NCBI GenBank assembly: GCA_017559905.1
Contig: JAFYQF010000025.1
Coordinates: forward strand, 1 to 64,000
DNA: 64,000 bases
Direction of reading: 5' to 3'
From: a bacterium
Lineage (GTDB): Bacteria; Cyanobacteriota; Vampirovibrionia; Gastranaerophilales; Gastranaerophilaceae
Shown: positions 54,411 to 62,664 of the stretch, piece after piece
How positions within the stretch are numbered: position 1 is the stretch's first letter
Layout of the letters: the number at the start of each line of letters is the position of its first letter
The notes under the pieces: generated by a model
Told to the model about the DNA's origin: nothing
The model's database searches: none
Seen by the model: the letters and a program-made list of their open reading frames with translations, nothing else
Position numbers and translations under genes: made by a program

Positions 54411-54442
54411 TTGAAAATTGGGAATAAAATCAGTATTATAAT
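54411..54442 (+). promoter_or_regulatory. rsh promoter, -10 box adjacent to ATG (leaderless)
   Basis: TTGAAA (54411-54416) with TATTAT (54434-54439) at 17-bp spacing, or the overlapping TATAAT (54437-54442), which stands 6 nt before the ATG at 54449. In either reading the leader is at most a few nucleotides, with no ribosome-binding site. Confidence 0.65.
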
Positions 54443-54448
54443 TATACT

Positions 54449-56662
54449 ATGACTGAAAAATCACTATTCGAGGATATAAAACAATCACTTCAAGCCCAAA
54501 ACTGGGAAGATGAAGACATAAAACAAGTTGAAAAAGCGTTTCTTTTTGCAGAAAAGCTTCACGAGGGACAATATAGGATTTCAGAAGAACCCTATATAAT
54601 TCACCCTGTCGAAGTTGCAAAAATTCTTGTAAACCTTAAAGTTGACAGTCATACGCTTATTGCCGCATTTTTGCACGATATATTAGAAGATACAGACACC
54701 AAGCCAGAAGAAATAAAAGAGCTTTTTGGTGATGATGTTTTGAACTTGGTGCAAGGAGTGACTAAACTTGGCAAACTTCAATTCAAATCTAACGAAGAAC
54801 GTCAAGCAGAAAACTTCCGACGTCTGTTTATTGCAATGGCAAACGACATCAGAGTTATCTTCCTAAAACTTGCAGACAGATTGCATAATATGCGAACCCT
54901 GAACTTTATGGCTGCAAACAAGCAACAAAAAATTGCACGTGAAACTTTAGATATTTTTGCACCACTAGCAAACCGTTTAGGTATCGGTAAAGTCAAGGCA
55001 GAGCTTGAAGATTTATCATTAAGATACCTTGAACCTGACAAATATTTTGAAATTGCACAACTTGTTTCTCAAACAAAAGCAGAACGTGAAATGACCGTAA
55101 ACTTGCTAATCGAAAAAATTTCTCAAGATGTGCAAAAGAACGGCATAAACGCTCAAATCACAGGACGTGCAAAACATTATTACAGCATTTACAGCAAAAT
55201 GAAACGTCTGAACATCGCATTCCACGATTTATACGATATTACGGCAGTACGTGTAATTGTAGATAGTGAAAAAGAATGCTATGAAGTTTTAGGACTAATT
55301 CACTCACAATTCAAACCAATCCCAGGTAGATTTAAAGATTATATTGCTATGCCAAAAGGCAACATGTACCAATCTTTACACACCTCAGTAATTGGTCCAC
55401 GTTCAAAACCTTTGGAAGTCCAAATCAGAACTTGGGAAATGCACGAAATCGCTGAATATGGGGTTGCTGCACACTGGAGATATAAAGAAAAAGGTTCTCA
55501 AAAAGCTAACAACCCTGCAGATGTTCAATTTAGCTGGATGAGAAAAATGGTTGAATATGAGCAAGACATTACAAATGCAGAAGATTACGTCAATTCTGTT
55601 AAGCTAGACCTTTTCTCTGACCAAGTATTTGCATTCACTCCAAATGGTGACGTACTAGATTTGCCAATAAACGCCACTCCTGTAGACTTTGCATACAGAA
55701 TTCACTCTGATGTAGGACACAGAACAGTCGGTGCACTTGTTAACGGACGTATTGCACAACTTTATACAAAGTTGAATAACGGCGATATTGTAGAAATTTT
55801 AACTTCAAAAACCCAAGCACCTCGCCTTGATTGGCTTAACTTTGTTGTAACAAAACAGGCTTCTTCAAAAATCAAACAATGGTTTAAAAAGAACAACCGC
55901 GAAGATCACATCGAAGTTGGAAAAGCTAACCTTGAGCACGAATTAACTAAAGCAGTTTTTGATGAGTATTTAAAAAGCGGTGAATTTGACAAAATTGCTA
56001 AAGTTATGAACTACCAAACCGCTGAAGACCTTTTTGCAGCGTTAGGATATGGTGAAACAACTTTAAACAAAATCGTTAACAAACTCAAAAAGCCTGAAAA
56101 GAAACCTCTCGAACAAAATTTCCACGTTCATTCCAGAAAGAAATCAGAAAAGGATATTATTGGCTTAGAAGGACTTTTGTACTCATTTGCTCGTTGTTGC
56201 TCTCCAATTCCTGGAGAACCCATTGTAGGCGTTGTAACTCGTTCAAAAGGGGTTTCCGTTCACAGAATTGACTGCAAAACTTTAGAAAACGTTCCCCCTG
56301 AAAGACTTATGGATATCAGTTGGGCAGGTGGAACAACATCCAAAACTTACAGCACCACTATTCGTGTTGAAACTGCTGAAAAAATGGGACTACTCAAAGA
56401 CATTATCGCTGCTGTTTCTGATAACAATACAAATATCAATTATGCAAATGTTAAATCTAAAAACAACAAGATTGGTATCATTGAACTTGGTATTGAGTTG
56501 AATAATATTGAGACTTTGAAAAAAGTTATAACAAGTATTCAATCTATACCTGATGTTTATAGCGTAAAACGTATCCAAACTTCAGCTTCGCACTCAAGCC
56601 AACCTAGAAAGCCACAACAACAAAAAGGAAGATACCCTAAATCAAAACCAAGAAAAAATTAA
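54449..56662 (+). CDS. Bifunctional (p)ppGpp synthetase/hydrolase (RelA/SpoT)
   Basis: 737 aa, the full-length Rel architecture of the stringent response. The HD hydrolase domain is intact (IIHPVEVAKIL; AAFLHDILEDTD; LADRLHNMRT). The synthetase domain has RFKDYIAMPKGNMYQSLHT and EVQIRTWEMHEIAEYGVAAHW. TGS (VFAFTPNGDVLDLP), a zinc-finger-like stretch (FARCCSPIPGEPIVG) and ACT domains (TTIRVETAEKMGLLKDI) follow; a basic tail ends the protein. Both activities should be present. The mRNA is predicted leaderless. A terminator shared with the next, convergent gene follows. Confidence 0.97.
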   Translation: MTEKSLFEDIKQSLQAQNWEDEDIKQVEKAFLFAEKLHEGQYRISEEPYIIHPVEVAKILVNLKVDSHTLIAAFLHDILEDTDTKPEEIKELFGDDVLNLVQGVTKLGKLQFKSNEERQAENFRRLFIAMANDIRVIFLKLADRLHNMRTLNFMAANKQQKIARETLDIFAPLANRLGIGKVKAELEDLSLRYLEPDKYFEIAQLVSQTKAEREMTVNLLIEKISQDVQKNGINAQITGRAKHYYSIYSKMKRLNIAFHDLYDITAVRVIVDSEKECYEVLGLIHSQFKPIPGRFKDYIAMPKGNMYQSLHTSVIGPRSKPLEVQIRTWEMHEIAEYGVAAHWRYKEKGSQKANNPADVQFSWMRKMVEYEQDITNAEDYVNSVKLDLFSDQVFAFTPNGDVLDLPINATPVDFAYRIHSDVGHRTVGALVNGRIAQLYTKLNNGDIVEILTSKTQAPRLDWLNFVVTKQASSKIKQWFKKNNREDHIEVGKANLEHELTKAVFDEYLKSGEFDKIAKVMNYQTAEDLFAALGYGETTLNKIVNKLKKPEKKPLEQNFHVHSRKKSEKDIIGLEGLLYSFARCCSPIPGEPIVGVVTRSKGVSVHRIDCKTLENVPPERLMDISWAGGTTSKTYSTTIRVETAEKMGLLKDIIAAVSDNNTNINYANVKSKNNKIGIIELGIELNNIETLKKVITSIQSIPDVYSVKRIQTSASHSSQPRKPQQQKGRYPKSKPRKN

Positions 56663-56668
56663 TAAATA

Positions 56669-56703
56669 AAAACACCCTCTAAAATTACAGAGGGTGTTTT
56701 TTT
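56669..56703. terminator. Bidirectional terminator after rsh
   Basis: AACACCCTCT-AAAATTAC-AGAGGGTGTT with a T-run on the right and A-run on the left, between convergent genes. Confidence 0.9.
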
Positions 56704-56707
56704 ATTA

Positions 56708-57721
56708 TTATTCAACTTCTGCTTCAGGATGAACTGTCAAATAGTATCTATCGAATTGGCGATACAACATTAACTCATTGAATTGTTCAACCTCTTGAGG
56801 CAACACCATATCAGATGGGAATGTCGTGATTTCTCTTACTTCTTCATTCTCATCAAGACAATAAATAAAGTAAAATGGGACTTGCTCACCCGTTGTCGGA
56901 TCTGTAGTTACAGCCTGTTTCCAGTACTCTGATTTATAACCTTTCTCATTGTAACTCATCATTTCAGAAAATCTTTTAGAGTCATCGCTTGAATACTTCA
57001 AATATTGGTATCTGCTAATCGGCTCATTAACTTTCATAATAACTTGACCATTTTCGTTATATTGAAGTCCAACTTTACCTTGTTGTTTATTTGAGGCAAC
57101 ATTTTTATCAGGTTCAAAATTTGCTATTTCATCTCTCATTGATTTAGGCAAAGCCTTCATTGCATTGTCAACAAAAGCTCTATATTCTTCTTCCGTCATC
57201 TTGTCAAATTTATCAAGTAAAGCCTGCATATAAGGGTCTTCAACCATAGCTTTATATTCTGCTTCTATTTCAGCTTTTGTCATATTTGGTTCTGTTTTTT
57301 GAGGAAGCTCAAATAATTTTAGCGGTTCTTTTGTTTCAGATTTAATATTACCTGTTTTAGCAAAGAATTTAATTTCATCCATTGTAACTTTTTTATCATC
57401 TTGCAACATTTGTTGAATATCATCATAAGATGGCACATTTAAGGCGTATTCTTTACCGACTTCTTTTTTAATAGCTTTTTCGATTTGTTTTGCAGCTTTT
57501 TCATATTCAGCTTTCGTTACGTTGAATTCGCTTTCATCAACAACTCCGTCAGCTATATTGTATGTATTTTGAGAAGTCTTTACGACTTTACCAGACTTAT
57601 CAAACAACGAAAAGACAGCAAGACTAACCATATCTTCTTTAGATAAATCTTTATAAGATTTACCGTCTTTATTGATATCTACAAAATATCTCACCATTTG
57701 GTCTATTTTGAACTTGTCCAT
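56708..57721 (-). CDS. Acidic protein with EF-hand/dockerin-like loops
   Basis: 337 aa from the ATG at 57721, with AAGGAG 8 nt upstream; an upstream GTG is less likely. The N terminus carries two loop-like segments: DINKDGKSYKDL (about 17-28) and NIADGVVDESEF (about 60-71). The second fits an EF-hand better at the DG-x-x-D-x-x-E positions; both are imperfect. The middle is helical, rich in Lys/Glu (AKQIEKAIKKEVGKEYAL; AEIEAEYKAMVEDPYMQALL). The C-terminal part (EPISRYQYLKYSSDDSKRF, then YFIYCLDENEEVREITTFPSD) looks like a beta domain. There is no signal peptide. It probably forms a pair with the following (upstream-transcribed) 558-aa gene. Function unknown. Confidence 0.75.
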   Translation of the reverse strand: MDKFKIDQMVRYFVDINKDGKSYKDLSKEDMVSLAVFSLFDKSGKVVKTSQNTYNIADGVVDESEFNVTKAEYEKAAKQIEKAIKKEVGKEYALNVPSYDDIQQMLQDDKKVTMDEIKFFAKTGNIKSETKEPLKLFELPQKTEPNMTKAEIEAEYKAMVEDPYMQALLDKFDKMTEEEYRAFVDNAMKALPKSMRDEIANFEPDKNVASNKQQGKVGLQYNENGQVIMKVNEPISRYQYLKYSSDDSKRFSEMMSYNEKGYKSEYWKQAVTTDPTTGEQVPFYFIYCLDENEEVREITTFPSDMVLPQEVEQFNELMLYRQFDRYYLTVHPEAEVE

Positions 57722-57773
57722 AAGTTTCTCCTTATTATACACTTCACTTTAATTATTTTAAGCACCTTTTATT

Positions 57774-59450
57774 TTATGAATACATTTTCAAAGTTCTTTC
57801 AACGTTTTTAGAAATCAATTCTTTGATACTGTCATATTCTGTTTGCAATGCGCTATGTTCTGTATCAAGACGTTTCAACTGATTGTCATATTGTTTATCT
57901 TTAGCTTCGATATCACTTAAAGCCTGTTTATATTCAATTTCAGCTTTAGTAATCGCAGCTTCGTTTTGTTCTTCTGTAATATCAATTGCGTTAGTCCAAA
58001 TAATAGAATTCCATTTGCAATCAGAAAGTCCAGTACCAACTTCTGCTTCGCTTACAAACTCAACTCTCTCTAAAGTAACAGTACCGTTATTCAAAGAGTT
58101 TTGAAGCCATTCTGGACTATTCATAAGACCATCTTCCAAAACTTTATACATAGGAAGTCCATCTTCAGTTTTGTCAGTATCAATAATATTACCGTTTTCA
58201 TCAACAGTACCACCTTTGACGTCACTTGCACCATTCATTCTATGCCACAAGTTGATGTACCATTGAGCTTCATCTTTTCTTAAAATAGTTCTGATTTCTT
58301 GGTCAATATAATAATCTACAGTAGGTTTTGGAGGCTCTTGAGCTTTCCAATCTTCAACATCTTTTTCATAAGCTTCTTTATCAAATTCCATTTTTGTAAA
58401 AGCTTGTTCCATATCTTGTTGGAATGTAATTAGAAGAGGCTTACAATCATTTGCATAATCCAAACCTAATGCCGTATAATTCTGCAACAAGTAAATCAAG
58501 TCAACACATTTTTGAGCTAAAGTTTTTAATTGAGGTTCACCATTAGCATCTAAATAATAGTTATTCATTAACTTTTTAGCTTTTTTCTCATCTTCGCTCA
58601 ATGCAGTGTTATTCACAACATCTAACAATTCTTGCTTCATTGTTTCATTTTCAGCACACATAATAGGCTTGTTAATAACTTCTTCTGAAACAATACGCAT
58701 ATCTGGTGTTTTGCCTTGACCATTAATTGTTGACCCCTGAATATAAGCATAACCACAATCTATTGATTGAGTATCACCAGTTGTTGTGGTATAAGTTTTT
58801 GAACCAGTTAAATCCTCATTAGGGTCAAAGTCTGCCAGCAACAAGTGCGCAAGCACGTGGACATAACACCCAGAAGATGAGCCCGTAGCCGCAGTATAAC
58901 AACCTTTTGAAGCATCCAAGAATAGCTTATACAACTTGTCATCAGTATTAACTACTTCTGTCCAATATTTTTCATCATATTTATTTGGTTCTTGAGCTTT
59001 CCAATCAGCTAGCTGATCTTGATATTCACCCCAAGCAACTTGCCAATCAGGGTTAACAACTTGAACCATTTCTCCAGTACCTTCAGGTGCTAATACGCCA
59101 TACTTATCCAAGAAATCATACATATCCTCGCTTGATTCAAAATTCATTGCATCATATTCTGAAACAAGGATTTGACCTGAATTGTTAATAATACCATATT
59201 GATTTTTTAACTGACCATAATGAGTTAAATTATGACCTGTCAAAACTTGAGTCATCTTATTTCCAGAGCCATCGTATGTTGAATATCTCAACTCTGTTTG
59301 AGACAAAGCCGCCATATAAGCAGCACTCGCCATTGTTGTCTTATTTGCTAATGAAGTTTTTGCAGTAGTAATCGTTTGACTGCGCAATTCATTGTCAGAC
59401 AATCTGGAAGTTATGCTTAATAATCTCGCTTGTGATGCGGACATTCCCAT
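57774..59450 (-). CDS. 558-aa protein with conserved helical ends (possible secreted filament or surface protein)
   Basis: The N terminus is MGMSASQARLLSITSRLSDN followed by ELRSQTITTAK: an Ala/Ser/Leu-rich amphipathic helix without a Sec signal. The C terminus is a coiled coil (LKRLDTEHSALQTEYDSIKE, then LISKNVERTLKMYS). The middle is acidic, with Trp-rich repeats (WQVAWGEYQDQLADWKAQEPNK and VEDWKAQEPPK, the WKAQEP unit occurring twice) and cysteine-bearing loops. Matching helical ends around a variable middle recall flagellar or type III/IV-type filament components, but no family is established. GGAAAGG precedes ATG. The adjacent 337-aa gene follows 52 nt later. Confidence 0.75.
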   Translation of the reverse strand: MGMSASQARLLSITSRLSDNELRSQTITTAKTSLANKTTMASAAYMAALSQTELRYSTYDGSGNKMTQVLTGHNLTHYGQLKNQYGIINNSGQILVSEYDAMNFESSEDMYDFLDKYGVLAPEGTGEMVQVVNPDWQVAWGEYQDQLADWKAQEPNKYDEKYWTEVVNTDDKLYKLFLDASKGCYTAATGSSSGCYVHVLAHLLLADFDPNEDLTGSKTYTTTTGDTQSIDCGYAYIQGSTINGQGKTPDMRIVSEEVINKPIMCAENETMKQELLDVVNNTALSEDEKKAKKLMNNYYLDANGEPQLKTLAQKCVDLIYLLQNYTALGLDYANDCKPLLITFQQDMEQAFTKMEFDKEAYEKDVEDWKAQEPPKPTVDYYIDQEIRTILRKDEAQWYINLWHRMNGASDVKGGTVDENGNIIDTDKTEDGLPMYKVLEDGLMNSPEWLQNSLNNGTVTLERVEFVSEAEVGTGLSDCKWNSIIWTNAIDITEEQNEAAITKAEIEYKQALSDIEAKDKQYDNQLKRLDTEHSALQTEYDSIKELISKNVERTLKMYS

Positions 59451-59594
59451 AAGTTTTGACCTTTCCTATAGTTATTCTTGTCTTCGTTTACGGATTTTTT
59501 AGCCAAAACTTTAATATTTATTAGGTTTTATCTAATTTTATTTACATTTATTTACAATTACAAAAATTAACTAATTTGCAATTACATAAATTGC

Positions 59595-59603
59595 TGATAC
59601 CAT
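59595..59603 (+). promoter_or_regulatory. Extended -10 promoter 6 nt before ATG (leaderless kinase gene)
   Basis: TGATACCAT fits an extended -10 (TG-n-TACCAT) and lies exactly 6 nt before the ATG at 59610; no ribosome-binding site is present. The -10 hexamer is a weaker match than at radA. Confidence 0.45.
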
Positions 59604-59609
59604 GAAAAT

Positions 59610-61310
59610 ATGGTTAGAATATTCGTCACTACAGAAAAAAATGAACTTATCTCTCAATACTCAAAAATTTGTGAGAGAAACAATTACGCTTTTAATTTTT
59701 CATCTGATGCAAAAATTATTGAGAGTATGATTTCGGCAGAAACGCCTGACATCATACTTATTGACGATAGTACGCCCACAATTGATACCAAATCACTTGT
59801 AAAAACAATAAAACAGATTTGCGAAACTTCAATATTAATATTAATTACTGAAAATAATGATATTGACAAGGATTTGTTGAAAACTATAAACGCAATCATT
59901 CCAGCTAAATATTCAGAAAACCTTATTGAAGCGACAATAAGCATTAATTTAAGAATGAAAGGTTCTCTACAAAAACTTTCAAACACAAACAAAGACCTTG
60001 CTTCAAGTTTGTACAGATTAAATACCTTATACAACACAAGCTCTCAATTTGCAGGAACATTGGATAAAGAAAAACTTTTTGAATATATGATTGACGGACT
60101 AGACAAATCATTGAGTTTTTCTCTAACAAGCACACTTTCATTCTGTGATAGCACAAACCCTGTGCTTATCTTGCATTCATTATATGACGTATCTGAAGAA
60201 CTTTTAGACGCAATCAAGGTTCGTGCTATATACAACTACAAATCCATCTTTGATGGAAAAGATTTGCCCTATGAAGTTACGGCAGAGTCTTTGAAAGTAA
60301 TTAAAAGCATAAAACACCCGTCTAATAAGTATAACTTCACTCTATTCCAATTTGACAACATGTTTTCGCCAATTGCACTGGGAGAAAACTTTTACGGATG
60401 TATTGAAATATTTAAAGAAAACCATTTTACATCAGATGATGCCAAATGCTTTCAATCTATTACACAACAGGTTACACTACCTCTAAAAAGTGCAACCCTG
60501 TACCAAGAAATAATTGAAACTAACAAAAAACTTGAACAATTAGAAAGGCTAAAATCTGAATTTATTTCGATTGTTTCGCACGAACTCCGTACACCATTAA
60601 CATCAATCAAGAACTCGCTTGATATTCTTCATAGCGGGAAATGCGGAGAAATAACACCTGCATCAGATAAATTTTTGACAATGGCAAAGAAAAACGTCAC
60701 AAGACTTGCCGGAATTATTAACGATCTTCTTGATTTGTCAAAAATCGAAGCTGGCAAAATGGATTTCCATTTCAATCCTATACAAATTAAAAATGTAATA
60801 GAAGATGTAAGAACAGCATTAGCAGGGCTTGCAAAAGAGAAATCACTTGAAATTCTAACAGAAAACAATATCGACTTGCCTGAAGTTATGGCTGATAGCC
60901 AAAGACTAGAACAAGTCTTAACAAATTTGCTATCTAACGCCATAAAATTCACACCTGATAACAAATCGATAACAATTAGAACTCAACTTTTGAATGCAAC
61001 AGAAATAACTTATCACCCAAGTTTTGCCAACGACCTAAAAAGTCTACACGGCGACTATATCGTAGTTTCCGTTGAAGACCAAGGTATAGGTATTGCCGAA
61101 GATGAATTACTACACGCATTTGACAAATTTGCACAAATCGAAAATTCATTATCTAGAAAAGTTGGCGGAACTGGTCTAGGACTACCAATTGCAAAACAGC
61201 TTTTAGAAGCTCACAAGGGCGCTATCTGGTGTGACAGCGCCCTTGAAAAAGGTTCTAAATTCCATTTTGCAATACCAGTTGATAGTGCAAGAGTTAAAGA
61301 ATTAGTCTAA
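59610..61310 (+). CDS. Sensor histidine kinase with receiver-like and GAF-like domains
   Basis: 566 aa, apparently cytoplasmic. Residues 1-115 resemble a response-regulator receiver (DIILIDDS near 50), but the N-terminal acidic pair is missing (FVTTEKNE), so it is probably a pseudo-receiver. Residues about 145-300 look like a GAF domain (LYNTSSQFAGTLDKEKLFEYM). The dimerisation domain carries the phosphoacceptor His324 in SIVSHELRTPLTS. The ATPase domain has N, G1, F and G2 boxes (LSNAIKF; EDQGIGIAEDEL; KVGGTGLGLPIAKQL). No regulator is adjacent, but a stand-alone receiver lies at 62299. The end overlaps the convergent gene by 4 nt. Confidence 0.93.
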   Translation: MVRIFVTTEKNELISQYSKICERNNYAFNFSSDAKIIESMISAETPDIILIDDSTPTIDTKSLVKTIKQICETSILILITENNDIDKDLLKTINAIIPAKYSENLIEATISINLRMKGSLQKLSNTNKDLASSLYRLNTLYNTSSQFAGTLDKEKLFEYMIDGLDKSLSFSLTSTLSFCDSTNPVLILHSLYDVSEELLDAIKVRAIYNYKSIFDGKDLPYEVTAESLKVIKSIKHPSNKYNFTLFQFDNMFSPIALGENFYGCIEIFKENHFTSDDAKCFQSITQQVTLPLKSATLYQEIIETNKKLEQLERLKSEFISIVSHELRTPLTSIKNSLDILHSGKCGEITPASDKFLTMAKKNVTRLAGIINDLLDLSKIEAGKMDFHFNPIQIKNVIEDVRTALAGLAKEKSLEILTENNIDLPEVMADSQRLEQVLTNLLSNAIKFTPDNKSITIRTQLLNATEITYHPSFANDLKSLHGDYIVVSVEDQGIGIAEDELLHAFDKFAQIENSLSRKVGGTGLGLPIAKQLLEAHKGAIWCDSALEKGSKFHFAIPVDSARVKELV

Positions 61311-62134
61311 ATATTATAAGGCAATTCTGCTATACTATCATCGCCAAGTTTTTTAGCTAGTTGTTCGTTAACGTCAAGACGTTTGCCAAAACTATAACAA
61401 TGATTTAATGCATTATCTAAATTTGGTATGTTCGCTTTTATTAATTTAACAGGAGTTTTGTCAGATAAAAATTTATCAATATCAAACACTCCCAAACCGC
61501 CATTTGAAACCCTTTTCAAAATATCTTTTAAAAATGGAATTTTCTTAACGTTTGCGTTTTCATCCAAAATTGAAAGCACCAACTCAACGAATTCTTCTTG
61601 TTTTGCAAATTCTGCTCTACCATTTGCAGGAGCGTTAAGAGCATATTTTGCCATTGACTCTACGACAGGAACGCCTGCCTTGAAGTTTTTCTCCGTATTT
61701 TTCATTGTCAAAAACTGTAAATCAACTGCATCCCTTAAATAAAATTTAGAAGTTATTTGACCAGCGTTGTCAATAACTTCTTTCGTAAAATCTAATGCAC
61801 TTGTATTTGTTTTAGCTAACCTTGGATATAAATACATTAAATAATCCAACGGAGCAAAGATACCATCTTTTGAAACATTCCTTAAATCTACATCCTTCCA
61901 ACTTGTGGCTTTCTTTTGCGAAAGTTCAATAGTATCTGCCACCAGACCTAAATGAGATTTTTTCAAATTCTTCAACTCAGGCAAAATCTGTTTTACTTCA
62001 GGTACGGTTCTTGACCATGCCTCTACAGAAGCTCTTAATTCAGATGCAGTTCTCACATCTTTTGGCCTCCTAAACACACCAGAAGGTTCCCACCCATCAA
62101 ATCGTAATTTTGGGTTAATCAATTTCAATGCCAT
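61307..62134 (-). CDS. Lineage-specific 275-aa protein with F-D-G motif
   Basis: No recognised family. The N terminus MALKLINPKLRFDGWEPSGV has the 'INP...F-x-G' form seen elsewhere in the window. The rest is soluble and helical (LRASVEAWSRTVPEVKQIL; EFVELVLSILDENANVKKIP; NALNHCYSFGKRLDVNEQLA). AGAGG precedes ATG. It lies between the sensor kinase and the response regulator on the opposite strand. Its stop codon overlaps that of the kinase (CTAA), and no terminator is evident, so antisense overlap of the two mRNAs is likely. Confidence 0.7.
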   Translation of the reverse strand: MALKLINPKLRFDGWEPSGVFRRPKDVRTASELRASVEAWSRTVPEVKQILPELKNLKKSHLGLVADTIELSQKKATSWKDVDLRNVSKDGIFAPLDYLMYLYPRLAKTNTSALDFTKEVIDNAGQITSKFYLRDAVDLQFLTMKNTEKNFKAGVPVVESMAKYALNAPANGRAEFAKQEEFVELVLSILDENANVKKIPFLKDILKRVSNGGLGVFDIDKFLSDKTPVKLIKANIPNLDNALNHCYSFGKRLDVNEQLAKKLGDDSIAELPYNI

Positions 62135-62255
62135 AAATAATACCTCTTTCTTAATTTCTTTGCTTCAAAACCCCTAAAAATATTTTTTGCTAAAACAAAA
62201 AATTATTCATCATAATTTTAACAATTTTTAACAAACTAGAAGCTCTAATTGGATA

Positions 62256-62264
62256 TGCTATAAT
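62256..62264 (+). promoter_or_regulatory. Extended -10 promoter of the response regulator gene
   Basis: TGCTATAAT is a perfect extended -10 element, identical to the one of the PfkB gene. Transcription should begin near 62271, giving a leader of about 28 nt with a gagg site. Confidence 0.65.
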
Positions 62265-62298
62265 GAATTTAAGAGAAATTACGGACTTGAGGATAATT

Positions 62299-62661
62299 AT
62301 GAAAAAGATTCTTATTGTTGATGATGAACAAGATATAGTAGAAAGTTTGAAATTTGTGCTTGAAGCATCAAATTACACTTGTTACACTGCTTTTGACGGA
62401 GAAGAAGGATTACGTCTTGCAAAAGAAATCATCCCTGACTTAATCATCCTTGACGTTATGATGCCTAAAATTAACGGGTACAAAATCAGCCGTCTTTTGA
62501 AGTTTGACAACAAATACAAAGACATCCCAATTTTGATGATTACAGCTCGCTCTCAAGCCGAAGACAAGCTTATCGGAGAAGAAACTGGAGCTAATGAATA
62601 TATTACCAAACCATTTGATTTGGATGTAGTTTTGAATACAGTAGAAAAATATTTAGGTTAA
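62299..62661 (+). CDS. Single-domain response regulator (CheY-like receiver)
   Basis: 120 aa made of a receiver domain only. Acidic residues Asp8 and Asp9 (IVDDEQD), the phosphoacceptor Asp52 (ILDVMMPK), the Thr in MITARS, and the Lys in YITKPFD are all present, so it should be phosphorylated. I chose the ATG at 62299 (gagg 8 nt upstream); the in-frame ATG at 62263 overlaps the -10 box. It is 3 nt before the PilB/GspE-like gene, so the two are co-transcribed and the regulator may act on that ATPase, as CheY-like PilG/PilH do for pili in other bacteria. Confidence 0.93.
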   Translation: MKKILIVDDEQDIVESLKFVLEASNYTCYTAFDGEEGLRLAKEIIPDLIILDVMMPKINGYKISRLLKFDNKYKDIPILMITARSQAEDKLIGEETGANEYITKPFDLDVVLNTVEKYLG

Positions 62662-62664
62662 AAA

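Noticed and set aside
62263-62298. Upstream ATG for the response regulator
   Set aside because: It overlaps the TATAAT box; the ATG at 62299 has a ribosome-binding site and gives the usual receiver N terminus.
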